A DNA stretch of 64,000 bases from JAJEFO01 sp965221845 (GTDB taxonomy: Bacteria > Pseudomonadota > Alphaproteobacteria > Rhodobacterales > Rhodobacteraceae), in the NCBI GenBank assembly GCA_965221845.1, contig OZ244919.1:2852001-2916000 (forward strand), read 5' to 3'. The translations under genes were made by a program, and so were the position numbers. Numbering within the stretch: the stretch's first letter is position 1; each line of letters begins with the position of its first letter. Below the pieces are notes generated by a model that had not been told where the DNA came from, did not search any database, and saw only the letters and a list, made by a program, of their open reading frames with translations. Shown piece by piece: positions 8,580 through 16,810 of the stretch.

Positions 8580-9270
8580 GTGAAGGCCGCGCCGAGGCGG
8601 CCCCGGTCAGGACGGACCGGCGGGACGCGGAAGGCATCGCGCAGCGCGCCGGTGGAGGGCCTCGCGCGGCTCGATCTGTCCGTGCGCGGCATCCTCCGCG
8701 ACTTCGGCCTGAAGCCCGGCCGTGTCTCGAAGGGCCGCCGGGAGGAGCGGGTGCGGGAACCGGCCGCGGACAACGCGATGCTGTCGGACGTCGTCGCGCC
8801 GATCCTGCGGCTGCGCGCGGAGATGCGCAACGAGCCGGCCGCGATGACGAAGAGGTTCCGGACGCTCGCGCGGGCGGACGACGCCTGCCGGCTGCTGACG
8901 GCGATGCCCGGCGCGGGGCCGGCGACGGCCTTCGTCGCCGCGGCCGCCGGCCCGTCCCGGTTCCGGAGGGCGCGGGACGTCGGCGCCCGGGCGGGGACGG
9001 CGCCGACGCGGGGCCGGGCGGGGGAGCGGGACGTCTCCGGCGGGATCACGAGGGCCGGCGACGCCGCGCCGCGCACGGCGCCCTTCCAGGCCGCCACGGC
9101 GATGCCGCGCCACGGCGGGAAAGGGAACCGGCCGGGTCCCGGGCGCTGCGCGCCGCGGGGAGGCGTGGCAGGAAGTGCGCCACGGCCGCGCCGGCCCGGC
9201 GCATGGGCGTGGCGCTTCTCCGGACGTGGCGTGACGGGACGGAGTTCCGCTTCGCCCGCGCGCCGGCGGC
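8580..9270 (+). pseudogene. IS110-family transposase, C-terminal remnant
   Basis: The plus strand reads LSVRGILRDFGLKPGRVSKG, then ADDACRLLTAMPGAGPATAF, RFRRARDVGARAGTAPTRG and VSGGITRAGDAAPRTA. This is the transposase_20 part of IS110/IS1111 enzymes (usually L.IPGIGP.TA, F...R..AA..GLTP, G.ISK.GD..LR). The N-terminal DEDD domain is absent and the C-terminus continues only in other frames, so it is dead. Confidence 0.65.
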
Positions 9271-9579
9271 GGCGCCCGGCCCGGCATGGGCATGGCCGCA
9301 CCGGAACTGCAGCCCGTGACGAAGAGGGAAGGAGCGGGATCCGCCTGTCGAGGCGGCCCGCCCGCGGACGTCCCCGACCGGGACGCGGTCCCCGATGACG
9401 TCGTGATGCGCCTTGTTGCCGAACAGCGCTGTCGCGTTCGCGCACGCCCGGGAGACGGACACTCGGGGACCGGACCGGCATCATGCAGGCGGCCGACGAG
9501 CCGACCGCGGACGGAAGGAAGATGCCCGGCAGCGGACGGGAAGCGGACAGTCCCGGAACCGGCGAGGTGATGTCTTGAA

Positions 9580-9598
9580 CGAAGCCTGAACGGCTTCG
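9580..9598. terminator. short hairpin
   Basis: CGAAGCC and GGCTTCG form a 7-bp stem with a 5-base loop, just before the long inverted repeat. It could be a terminator at the edge of the IS110 remnant; there is no T run. Confidence 0.4.
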
Positions 9599-9604
9599 GC
9601 CCCG

Positions 9605-9670
9605 CCGGGGATTGCCTGGTTCGCCGAAGCGACCGCAAGAGTCCGGCGAGGCGAACCAGGCAATCCCCGG
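9605..9670. repeat. 21-bp perfect inverted repeat, 24-base spacer
   Basis: The left arm is 9605-9625 (starting CCGGGGATTGCC) and the right arm is 9650-9670, its exact complement. The spacer is 24 bases. Transcribed from either side it would fold into a very stable hairpin. It could be abutted terminal inverted repeats of a deleted IS, a MITE-like relic or a strong bidirectional terminator. Confidence 0.85.
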
Positions 9671-10078
9671 ATCAGGACCAGAAGCAGACGCCGCATCCGG
9701 CATCAGCGCCGCGCCCCTTGACGCAGGAGCCGGGATGCTGCTGCCAGGCCTGCGCCTTGCGGCGGCGAATGCTCAGGGCGGCAGCGAGCAGGAGACGCTT
9801 CATGTGCATCCGCCCGTCCGGAAGGGGCCGGCCGATCCGGTGGCGCGGACGGCCGCTGTCGGCATGCACGAAGCCGGGATGCCGGCCTGCACCCCTGAGC
9901 CCGCTGTTCGCGCAAGGCTGGCCAGACGCACGGCCGACTGCCTTGGCAGCCAGATGTCCGCCGCCAGCTACGGCGCGTCTGGGGCCGTCAAGTCTCCGGC
10001 CACGCCTGCCGCTTGCTGTTCATGAGCCGAGGGAGCGCAGGCGGGGCGCTTCTTGAGAGCTCACGTGCAGCGCGGCGA
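9671..10078. other. region downstream of rpmH, no convincing gene
   Basis: The gene for RNase P protein (rnpA), normally directly downstream of rpmH, is not recognisable in any frame here. A short minus-strand frame encoding MHMKRLLLAAALS (start 9809, stop 9672) looks like the beginning of a signal peptide but then turns into a basic, cysteine-containing tail (GADAGCGVCFWS). It may be a small secreted peptide or a frameshifted remnant; I do not call it. Confidence 0.5.
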
Positions 10079-10216
10079 TCAGGCGCTCAGCTTCTTCCGG
10101 CCGCGCAGGCGGCGAGCGTTTAGGATCTTGCGGCCGGCCTTGGTCGCCATGCGTGCACGGAATCCGTGGCGCCGTTTGCGGACCGTGTTCGACGGCTGGA
10201 AAGTGCGCTTGGACAT
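10079..10216 (-). CDS. rpmH: 50S ribosomal protein L34
   Basis: 45 residues beginning MSKRTFQPSNTVRKRRHGFR and ending KKLSA, a full-length L34 with the invariant KRTFQPS and RKRRHGFR motifs. The ribosome site CGGAGAAG lies 6 bases before the ATG at 10216. L34 is a small basic protein of the large ribosomal subunit. In nearly all bacteria the next gene is rnpA; here about 400 bases without a recognisable gene and then IS remnants follow. Confidence 0.95.
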   Translation of the reverse strand: MSKRTFQPSNTVRKRRHGFRARMATKAGRKILNARRLRGRKKLSA

Positions 10217-10980
10217 GTGACTTCTCCGCTTCGGCCATGTGGTCCGGCCACGTTGTTTCGAGTCCACGCCAATAGGCGCATCGGTTCGACAAGTCAACGT
10301 CGTCAATCAGCAAGCCGCGTACACCGTGGTAGCGTTCCCCTGGAGGGTGTGGTCGGATAGGTCATCGCATTGCCGTCCTCGATCCAGTGCCGGGTGAACC
10401 CGCCCTCGTGCTCGCGCACCAGCATCGGGCTGCCGGCCTTGCCGATGCCCTGGTCATGGTCGACGCCCCCGCTCGCCCAAGGCACCGGCGCCAGACAGGC
10501 CATGCCCGCCGGCCGAAGGCGGACCCCCCCCCCCCCCCCCCCCGGTCCGCGGCCGGGTATTTCGTCGCCGGAAGCCGCCGCGTCGTTTCGCTCCGGCAGG
10601 CTCTGTCCGGCGGTCCCGCGACCGGGGATGCGCGGCTTGCGGCGGGTTGAATCTCTCATCGCCTTACTGCCCGTACGGACGGGCCGGTCGCATGGCTGCC
10701 TTGAGCACGGGTCCGGCGCCGCCAAGGCGATCCTCCCGGACAGGGTGGAGAGGTTCGGCGGCCCAGGGACGTCGGCACGGGCCGGGGAGCGAAAGCGCGC
10801 GCCCTTCTGCGCATTGCGCAAGGACCTTGCGGCGTGCGTCCGCTGCAGGAGTCCGCGGGATGGAATGCCTCGCGGACCGCCGCGGCCTCGCGCAATTTCA
10901 TTCCCGGCGTCCTTTCATCAGCGGGGCATGGCCAGGCGACCGCCCGCGAAGGGAGACGTCGTCGGGCTCCCGGCGAGTCC
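10217..10980. other. gene-poor stretch with a C20 tract
   Basis: About 760 bases upstream of rpmH. The longest minus-strand frame passes through the C tract and ends in MLVREHEGGFTRHWIEDGNA, which looks protein-like for about 60 residues but matches no family I know. It may be a gene relic. The upstream promoter of rpmH presumably lies in 10217-10330. Confidence 0.4.
10524..10543. repeat. homopolymer tract, 20 bp of C
   Basis: Twenty consecutive C on the plus strand. This is far beyond chance even at this GC content, and is the longest homopolymer in the window. Confidence 0.9.
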
Positions 10981-11835
10981 TCACCGCTTCCCGATTAGCG
11001 TGATGAGGTACCTGTTGTTTCGTACGAAGGCCGCGCCGCTGCGCTCGCTGCCGCGAAGCCGCATGTCCAGCCGGCGCATGCGTCGGCGCCCGAGCGCGAG
11101 CCTGGCCGCGCCCGCCAGCAGCCTGCGCGTCAAGGGCCTTTTTGCGGAAAGCTCGGCATCGATGCGTGCGACTGCGTCGCCCAAGGCGTGGAACAGGCCT
11201 TGGGCGAGGTCGATCGAAGGGGCGACCGCTTCGGTTATGTCCTCCTGGCGGAGCACGTCCGCGTCGCAGGCCTCGATGGCCTCACGGAACACGGCGACCG
11301 GATGGCCGCCGCCCGCGGCCCGTGCATCGCCGTCGGGCACAAAGCTCTCGGAGCGGAAGCAGTCGGCGACGAGGACGTGACCGCGCGGGGTGGCCAGGCG
11401 CAACGCCTTGTTCAGCGCGATCCGCAGCGGGATGTACTGGAAGCTCTCAGAGAACAGGCAGAGGTCGAACCTGGCCTCGCAGTCGAACGCCTCGAACGTC
11501 GTTTCATGGACGCGCGCGCCGGGCGCGTTTGCGCGACAGCGCTCGGCGAGCAGGCGTGACGGCACGACGATGTCCACCCCATGGCCAAGCCCCATGAGCT
11601 TTCTGGCCGTCTCTCCGGCCCCGCCGCCGACGTCGAGAATCGAGAGCCGGCCTTCGGGCAGGTACCCGAGAACCCTTTCGGCATACGCGTCCTGGGCCTT
11701 GCCGAGGTTTTCCGCGACGGGTTCCAGATCGGTCCAGAGACCGTAGTGCAGGTTCTCGGCCCCGGTCAGCCACCGGATGAGACCGGTTCCGGCGTCCAGC
11801 CCGATCGCCTTCGTGTCCACCTTCCCCTTCCGCAT
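10981..11835 (-). CDS. class I SAM-dependent methyltransferase
   Basis: 284 residues. The Rossmann-type motif I is SILDVGGGAGETARKL (about residues 64-79). FDLCLFSESFQYIP corresponds to motifs II-III, and ALRLATPRGHVLVADCF to the motif IV/post region. The N-terminal ENLHYGLWTDLE resembles the substrate-side helix of small-molecule methyltransferases related to UbiE or cyclopropane synthase-like enzymes. The basic C-terminal tail (RRLLAGAARLALGRRRMRR) is longer than usual. The substrate is unknown. It lies about 100 bases downstream of rppH on the same strand. Confidence 0.8.
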   Translation of the reverse strand: MRKGKVDTKAIGLDAGTGLIRWLTGAENLHYGLWTDLEPVAENLGKAQDAYAERVLGYLPEGRLSILDVGGGAGETARKLMGLGHGVDIVVPSRLLAERCRANAPGARVHETTFEAFDCEARFDLCLFSESFQYIPLRIALNKALRLATPRGHVLVADCFRSESFVPDGDARAAGGGHPVAVFREAIEACDADVLRQEDITEAVAPSIDLAQGLFHALGDAVARIDAELSAKRPLTRRLLAGAARLALGRRRMRRLDMRLRGSERSGAAFVRNNRYLITLIGKR

Positions 11836-11935
11836 GAGGCGGGTTTATCCCCGGGGGACGGGGAGGGAAAGCGGGATGCCCGGTGCGCGGAGGACGTGGC
11901 CGACATGGTAGGGACGGGACACGGACGCCCGGTGC

Positions 11936-12436
11936 CTATCGCGTGGCACGCAGGTGCGGGCGGAACGCGTCGATGACCTGCCTGTAGACGGCGCGCTTGA
12001 AGGGAACGATGCTGCCGATCACCTCTCCTGGAGCGGACCAGCGCCAGCGCGAGAACTCGCGATGCTTGCGGCTGATGTCGATCTCGCTGTCATCGCCATG
12101 GAATCGCATCAGGAACCACCGTTGCCTCTGTCCCTGGTAGCGGCCGTTCCAGAGCTTCCCGGCAAGGTGTTCGGGAAGATCGTAGCGGATCCAGTCCGGA
12201 TGCTCGCGCTCGAGGGTGACCAGGGCGGGGGGCACGCCGGTCTCCTCTTCAAGCTCGCGAAATGCCGCCGCACGAGGCGTCTCGCCGCTTTCGACGCCAC
12301 CCTGGGGCATCTGCCAGGCGCCGGGCGTGTCGATGCGCTCGCCGGTGAAGACGAGACCGCGGGCGTTGACGAGCGCGACGCCTGCGCATGGCCGGTAGGG
12401 GAGGCTGGCGCTCACTGGCAGGGACGGGCCTCGCAT
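11936..12436 (-). CDS. rppH: RNA 5'-pyrophosphohydrolase (Nudix)
   Basis: 166 residues. The Nudix box is complete: GGVESGE at about residues 46-52 followed by RELEEETG, with the metal-binding glutamates. PYRPCAGVALVN, AWQMPQGG, WRWSAPGEV and the C-terminal FKRAVYRQVIDAF are the RppH signature. It removes pyrophosphate from 5'-triphosphate mRNA ends to trigger decay. It is transcribed divergently from asd. Confidence 0.92.
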   Translation of the reverse strand: MRGPSLPVSASLPYRPCAGVALVNARGLVFTGERIDTPGAWQMPQGGVESGETPRAAAFRELEEETGVPPALVTLEREHPDWIRYDLPEHLAGKLWNGRYQGQRQRWFLMRFHGDDSEIDISRKHREFSRWRWSAPGEVIGSIVPFKRAVYRQVIDAFRPHLRATR

Positions 12437-12619
12437 GGGGACGGGAGGTCGAACGGACCCGTGGCATGCCGCAGGCGCGCGGCGGCGTCAACATCCCGCC
12501 GCATCCCGGTCTGGCTGCAGGCCGCTGGCCGGCTTCCGTGCACGTTGCGGCGCGTTTCGCCTTTTCTCCGGCGCGAACAGGCGATATCCGGCACCGCCAC
12601 GGCGGCACAGGAGGCAAGG

Positions 12620-13726
12620 TTGGGCTATCGCGTCGCAGTCGTCGGCGCCACGGGCAACGTGGGCCGCGAAATGCTGAACATTCTGGCGGAGCGCCAGTTC
12701 CCCGCAGACGAGGTCGTGGCTCTTGCAAGCCGCAGGTCGCTTGGCACCGAAGTCAGCTACGGCGACCGGACCCTCAGGACGAAGGATCTGGGCGTCTTCG
12801 ACTTCAGCGGGTTCGACATGGCGCTCTTCGCGATCGGGTCGGGCCCGACGAGGGAGCATGCGCCCAGGGCCGCCGGGGCGGGCTGCGTGGTCATCGACAA
12901 CTCGTCCCTCCATCGCTACGATCCTGACGTTCCCCTGATCGTTCCGGAAGTGAACCCGGACGCCATCAAGGGTTTCGGCAAGCGCAAAATCATCGCCAAT
13001 CCGAACTGCTCGACCGCGCAGATGGTGGTCGCGCTGAAGCCGCTGCATGACAGGGCGAGGATCAAGCGGGTCGTCGTCTCGACCTACCAGTCCGTTTCCG
13101 GCGCAGGAAAGGACGGAATGGACGAGCTGTGGGACCAGACAAAGGCGATCTACAATCCGGTGTCCGAAGTCGCGGCGAAGACGTTCCAGAAGCAGATCGC
13201 GTTCAACGTGATCCCTCACATCGACGTCTTCATGCAGGACGGTTCGACCCGGGAGGAATGGAAGATGGTCGCCGAGACAAGGAAGATCGTCGATCCTGCC
13301 ATCAGGCTCACGGCGACCTGCGTGCGGGTTCCGGTGTTCGTGGGCCATTCCGAGGCGATCAACGTGGAGACCGAGGAGTTTCTGGGCGAAGAGGAGGCGC
13401 GTGCCATCCTGCGCGAAAGCCCGGGCGTCATCGTCGTCGACAAGCGCGAGGACGGAGGCTACGCAACGCCTGTCGAGTGCGTCGGCGACTTCGCCACGTT
13501 CATCAGCAGGATCCGCCAGGACCCGACGGTGGAGAACGGCCTGAACCTGTGGTGCGTATCTGACAACCTGAGGAAGGGCGCGGCGCTGAACGCGGTCCAG
13601 ATCGCCGAGCTCCTCGGCAGCCGGGTGCTGCAGAAGGCGGACAGTCCCCGCACCCGATCGAGACGCCGGAGCGGACATCCAGGCCGGAAGCCTCTGGCCC
13701 GGACGCCCTCTCGGGCTCGTCAATGA
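12620..13726 (+). CDS. asd: aspartate-semialdehyde dehydrogenase
   Basis: 368 residues from a TTG with CAGGAGG just upstream; a much longer upstream reading frame is the antisense shadow of rppH. The protein opens YRVAVVGATGNVGREML (NADP loop), contains the catalytic cysteine in IIANPNCSTAQ (about residue 131) and the substrate arginine and catalytic histidine in CVRVPVFVGHSEAINVE. It makes aspartate semialdehyde for the lysine, methionine and threonine pathways. The last 30 residues (KADSPRTRSRRRSGHPGRKP...) extend past the normal family end and are basic and disordered-looking, probably a run-on after loss of the original stop. Confidence 0.93.
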   Translation: MGYRVAVVGATGNVGREMLNILAERQFPADEVVALASRRSLGTEVSYGDRTLRTKDLGVFDFSGFDMALFAIGSGPTREHAPRAAGAGCVVIDNSSLHRYDPDVPLIVPEVNPDAIKGFGKRKIIANPNCSTAQMVVALKPLHDRARIKRVVVSTYQSVSGAGKDGMDELWDQTKAIYNPVSEVAAKTFQKQIAFNVIPHIDVFMQDGSTREEWKMVAETRKIVDPAIRLTATCVRVPVFVGHSEAINVETEEFLGEEEARAILRESPGVIVVDKREDGGYATPVECVGDFATFISRIRQDPTVENGLNLWCVSDNLRKGAALNAVQIAELLGSRVLQKADSPRTRSRRRSGHPGRKPLARTPSRARQ

Positions 13727-13786
13727 CATCTGGTGACAATGGCGGCAGCCTGCGGAGCGCCGCCATCTTTTCGAAGGAGGGGCATC

Positions 13787-14803
13787 ATGCAACGAATTCC
13801 GGGCCTGATTGCGGCTGCAGCCTTTCTGTCGCCTGTCCAGGTCCCTGCGCAGGCCGAGGGCGGCTGCATCCGGCTGGACCATGCCGAGACGCTCGCGTGG
13901 TCCCGAGGCGAGGGCGGCGCGGCGTCCGGGATAACGCTCGCGGACCATGCGGACGCTGAACGCCCGTCGCACGAGGACCTGCACGGGTTTCTGGTGCGTG
14001 GCACGGGCAGCGACTGCCTGAAACGAATCACCGAAGACTACGCATCCGTTGTCGAGACGTGCCGGGATGCCCTGTCGGGACAGGTTCATTCAGTCATCCA
14101 CGCCGGATCGGGGCAGTACAGCGTTCTCCAGATCTGGTCGGTTGATTCCGAGACAGGCGAGCCGGTGCGGGAATACTCGGAAGGATGGGTCGATTCGTAC
14201 AAGGACAGCGAGCGGGATCTTGTCGCTCCGGACGGCCGGTGTCTCTGGAGAGAGCGGCAGTCCGACCGCAAGGCGGTCAATGACGCGGTGACGGCGCTGC
14301 GCGTCGGAGGCATGGACGACGGGGCCGCGGGACCCGATGGCCTGGACGTGCTGCCGGTGCGCCCGCTTTCGGCGGAGACGGTGCTGGGCCATCTCAGGCC
14401 GCTTGAAGGAATCGCGACGATGGAAGGCGCGGTCTATGCCAGCGACGCGGACCATGCCGGCTGGCGCGTCGTTCAGGTCAGGGGGGACGCGATCTGCGAT
14501 GCCCACGGCGTCGTTCTCGTGCTGAACCGCACGACCGGACAGTGGCATTCGGTCTACGATGTCCGGTCGGGATGCAGCCGCACCCTTGACCATCCGCTGT
14601 ACGGGATGCGCGTGAGCGACGGTCATCTGACCGCATCGGCCTGCACCGAATGCCCGGGACCGGGCCTTGACGCCAACATGTCCGTGAACCTGCAAACCTG
14701 GCAGGTGCGCCGCCTCCATCCGGGAGATCCTTCGCAGCCGGTTCCGTTCGACGCGCAAAACCCCCGGATCACGGACGTCGACGAACTCTTGCTCGGGGAC
14801 TGA
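13787..14803 (+). CDS. secreted protein of unknown function
   Basis: 338 residues from the ATG at 13787 with a very good ribosome site (AAGGAGGGGC). The N-terminus MQRIPGLIAAAAFLSPVQVPAQA is a signal peptide, so the product is exported. The mature part has about eight cysteines, including DARCL-like pairs and the C-terminal ACTECPG. Two regions (about 90-150 and 210-270) both contain W/Q..VLQIWS or W..VQVRGD beta-strand patterns, which may be a weak internal repeat. I recognise no family. A strong stem-loop follows at 14937. Confidence 0.7.
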   Translation: MQRIPGLIAAAAFLSPVQVPAQAEGGCIRLDHAETLAWSRGEGGAASGITLADHADAERPSHEDLHGFLVRGTGSDCLKRITEDYASVVETCRDALSGQVHSVIHAGSGQYSVLQIWSVDSETGEPVREYSEGWVDSYKDSERDLVAPDGRCLWRERQSDRKAVNDAVTALRVGGMDDGAAGPDGLDVLPVRPLSAETVLGHLRPLEGIATMEGAVYASDADHAGWRVVQVRGDAICDAHGVVLVLNRTTGQWHSVYDVRSGCSRTLDHPLYGMRVSDGHLTASACTECPGPGLDANMSVNLQTWQVRRLHPGDPSQPVPFDAQNPRITDVDELLLGD

Positions 14804-14936
14804 AGCCCCGGTCTGCCCGCAGATGCCATCTCCATGACCGCTTCCGGTTCCCCGGACATGCGAAACCGTCGGTGACCGCGCCGGGGGATTCGCTGAAGGT
14901 GCTTCGACGCTTCGGGATGCGCTTGACGAATCGACT

Positions 14937-14961
14937 GCGGGCCGGCGACGGGCCGGCCCGC
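14937..14961. terminator. bidirectional terminator hairpin
   Basis: A 10-bp perfect stem (GCGGGCCGGC) with a 5-base loop lies between two convergent genes. It probably terminates both. Confidence 0.6.
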
Positions 14962-14977
14962 GGCGCGCCTCCTGGGG

Positions 14978-15628
14978 TCAGACCGGCTCGAACTCCCCGG
15001 TTTCCGGCATGAACTGCAGCAGGTCGCCGCTCCGGATGTTCACCCAGAGGCCGTGGAGCGACAGCGCACGCGCGGCGACCGCCTCCCTGACAAAGGGATA
15101 GGTCATGAGGTTCTCGAGCGAGACCAGGACGGCTTCGTGCTCAAGGGCGCGGATCGGGTCGGTTTCGTCATTCCGGGCCGCGACGCGCTCGTAGCCGGGG
15201 CGGAGGATTTCGACCCAGCGCCCGACGAAGCTCGACCTGTCCTCGAGTTCGGGCGCCTCGCCGGAGCACATGGCATGGCAGCCGGCGACGCCGCCGCAGC
15301 CTGAATGCCCCACAACGAACAGGTGCGCGACCTTGAGGGCCGTCACGGCATACTCGATGGCGGCGGGCGTGCCGTGCATGTTCCCGTCAGGCGCGCACGG
15401 CGGAACCAGGCTGGCGATGTTGCGATGCGTGAACAGCTCGCCAGGGCCGGCGTCGAAGATCGAGGACGGCTCGACCCGGCTGTCGCAGCATGAGATCACC
15501 ATCGCCGGCGGCTGCTGGCCCTCGTCCGCAAGATGCTCGTACCGTGCCCGGCTTTCCGCAAACGCCGATGACTTCCAGCGGTTGTACCGGTCGGCGAAGT
15601 GACGTGGCAGGGGGCGGGCGTGTTCCAT
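14978..15628 (-). CDS. beta-class carbonic anhydrase
   Basis: 216 residues from the ATG at 15628 with GGAGGAGC upstream. Zinc ligands are visible: Cys and the Asp-Arg dyad in CCDSRVEP (about residue 45) and His and Cys in VVGHSGCGG (about residues 102-110). FTHRNIASLVPP and EYAVTALKV are conserved family blocks. It interconverts CO2 and bicarbonate in the cytoplasm, supplying carboxylases. It appears monocistronic. Confidence 0.93.
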   Translation of the reverse strand: MEHARPLPRHFADRYNRWKSSAFAESRARYEHLADEGQQPPAMVISCCDSRVEPSSIFDAGPGELFTHRNIASLVPPCAPDGNMHGTPAAIEYAVTALKVAHLFVVGHSGCGGVAGCHAMCSGEAPELEDRSSFVGRWVEILRPGYERVAARNDETDPIRALEHEAVLVSLENLMTYPFVREAVAARALSLHGLWVNIRSGDLLQFMPETGEFEPV

Positions 15629-15708
15629 GGGGCTCCTCCGGCTCGGTAAGATGCGGCCGCCAGCACGGCCGGCCGTTCCCTGCAACGCGCTACACCCCGG
15701 AACGCCTG

Positions 15709-16670
15709 AGAGCTTGACCTAAAATGTGGATGGCCTCCCCCAGATGTGGCAAATCCCTGTCAGTTTCCACCCAGACAAGGAGGACACAATGGCCTGGGAT
15801 GAGACCACCCGCGAAGAGTATAACCGCAAGTCGGAGCGACATGAAACCGACCGGCCGACGAGGAATGGCTTCTGGTCGAGCCGCTGCTTCCGGCCCCGGC
15901 GAAGCTTGGCCGCCGCCGGACGACCGACCTGCGCGAGACGTCCGACGCGATCCAGTACATGCTGGCCACGGGATGCCAGTGGCGGGCGATTCCCAAGTGC
16001 TTTCCGCCCTCTGCGACCGTCCAGAACCACTCCTGCGCGTGGCGCGACAACGGCGTCCTGGAACGGATGCTGGACGCGCTGCGCACGCTGGGCCGCGCGC
16101 AGGCGGGGCGCGAGGCGCAGCCGACGGCGGCCGCGATCGACAGCCAGTCGGTGAAGACGACGGAGGCGGGCGGGCCGGCGGGTTGCGACGCGGGCAAGAA
16201 GGTCAAGGGCAGGAAGCGGCACCTGACGGTGGACGTCGAGGGGTTCCCGATCGCGCTCCGGGTGCTACGGGGGCGGACGTGCAGGACCGGGACGGGGCGC
16301 CGGCCGTCATCCTGGCGATGCCGGGAAGGCGCCGCAGGTGACGAAGCTGTGGGCGGACGGCGGCTACGCGGGTCCGAAGCTCGAGGCCGCGCTGGCGGAG
16401 CACGGCCTGGGGCCGGTCGTCGAGATCGTCCAGCGGCCCAGGGAAACAAGGGGCTTCACGGTCCTGTACCGCCGCTGGGTGGTGGAGCGGACGTTTGCGT
16501 GGATGTCGCGGTGCCGGCGTCTGGCGAAGGACTTCGAGCGGACGCTGGAGAGCTCGCTGGCCTGGGCGCAGCTCGCGGCGTGCCGGTTCCTGATGCGGCG
16601 GGTGGCGCGGGGCCAGGCGGCTGGAATCACGTAACATATTGATATTATTGAATTATGATTCAAGCTCTGA
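15709..16670 (+). mobile_element. IS5-family insertion sequence, inactive
   Basis: The left end AGAGCTTGACCTAAAAT (15709) and the right end ATTATGATTCAAGCTCT (to 16670) are imperfect inverted repeats (about 13 of 17 match). The left-end sequence is also found, with GACCCAAAATG, at the edge of the remnant near 59955. The element carries one transposase gene with frameshifts and sits between the carbonic anhydrase and aminopeptidase genes. Confidence 0.65.
15789..16634 (+). pseudogene. IS5-family transposase with three frame changes
   Basis: The frame opens MAWDETTREEYNRKSERH, shifts within about 25 codons to EWLLVEPLLPAPAKLGRRRT and continues through IDSQSVKTTEAGG (first catalytic Asp). It then shifts near 16265 (GADVQDRDGAP) and again to PQVTKLWADGGYAGPKLEA (second Asp) and RRWVVERTFAWM..R (Glu). 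All three DDE residues remain, but not in one frame. One change could be programmed frameshifting as in the IS427 group; three cannot. Confidence 0.75.
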
Positions 16671-16810
16671 GGGAAAGGGCGCGCAGGGGGGACGCCTTGG
16701 CGCATCGCGGACCGGCGCGGGCGCGTCCGGCTGCGGCAGGCTGCGCTGCGGGAATGACACTTGTCGCCGACCGGCTTAGACTCCGCCGAAACCTTCTCGG
16801 GGGAATCACG

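Noticed and set aside
12388..12927. Plus-strand frame overlapping the start of asd
   Set aside because: Out of frame with asd and antisense to rppH; composition is typical of shadow frames.
15711..16670. Reading the IS5-family element as active with programmed frameshifting
   Set aside because: At least three frame changes separate the catalytic residues, more than the single shift used by this IS group.
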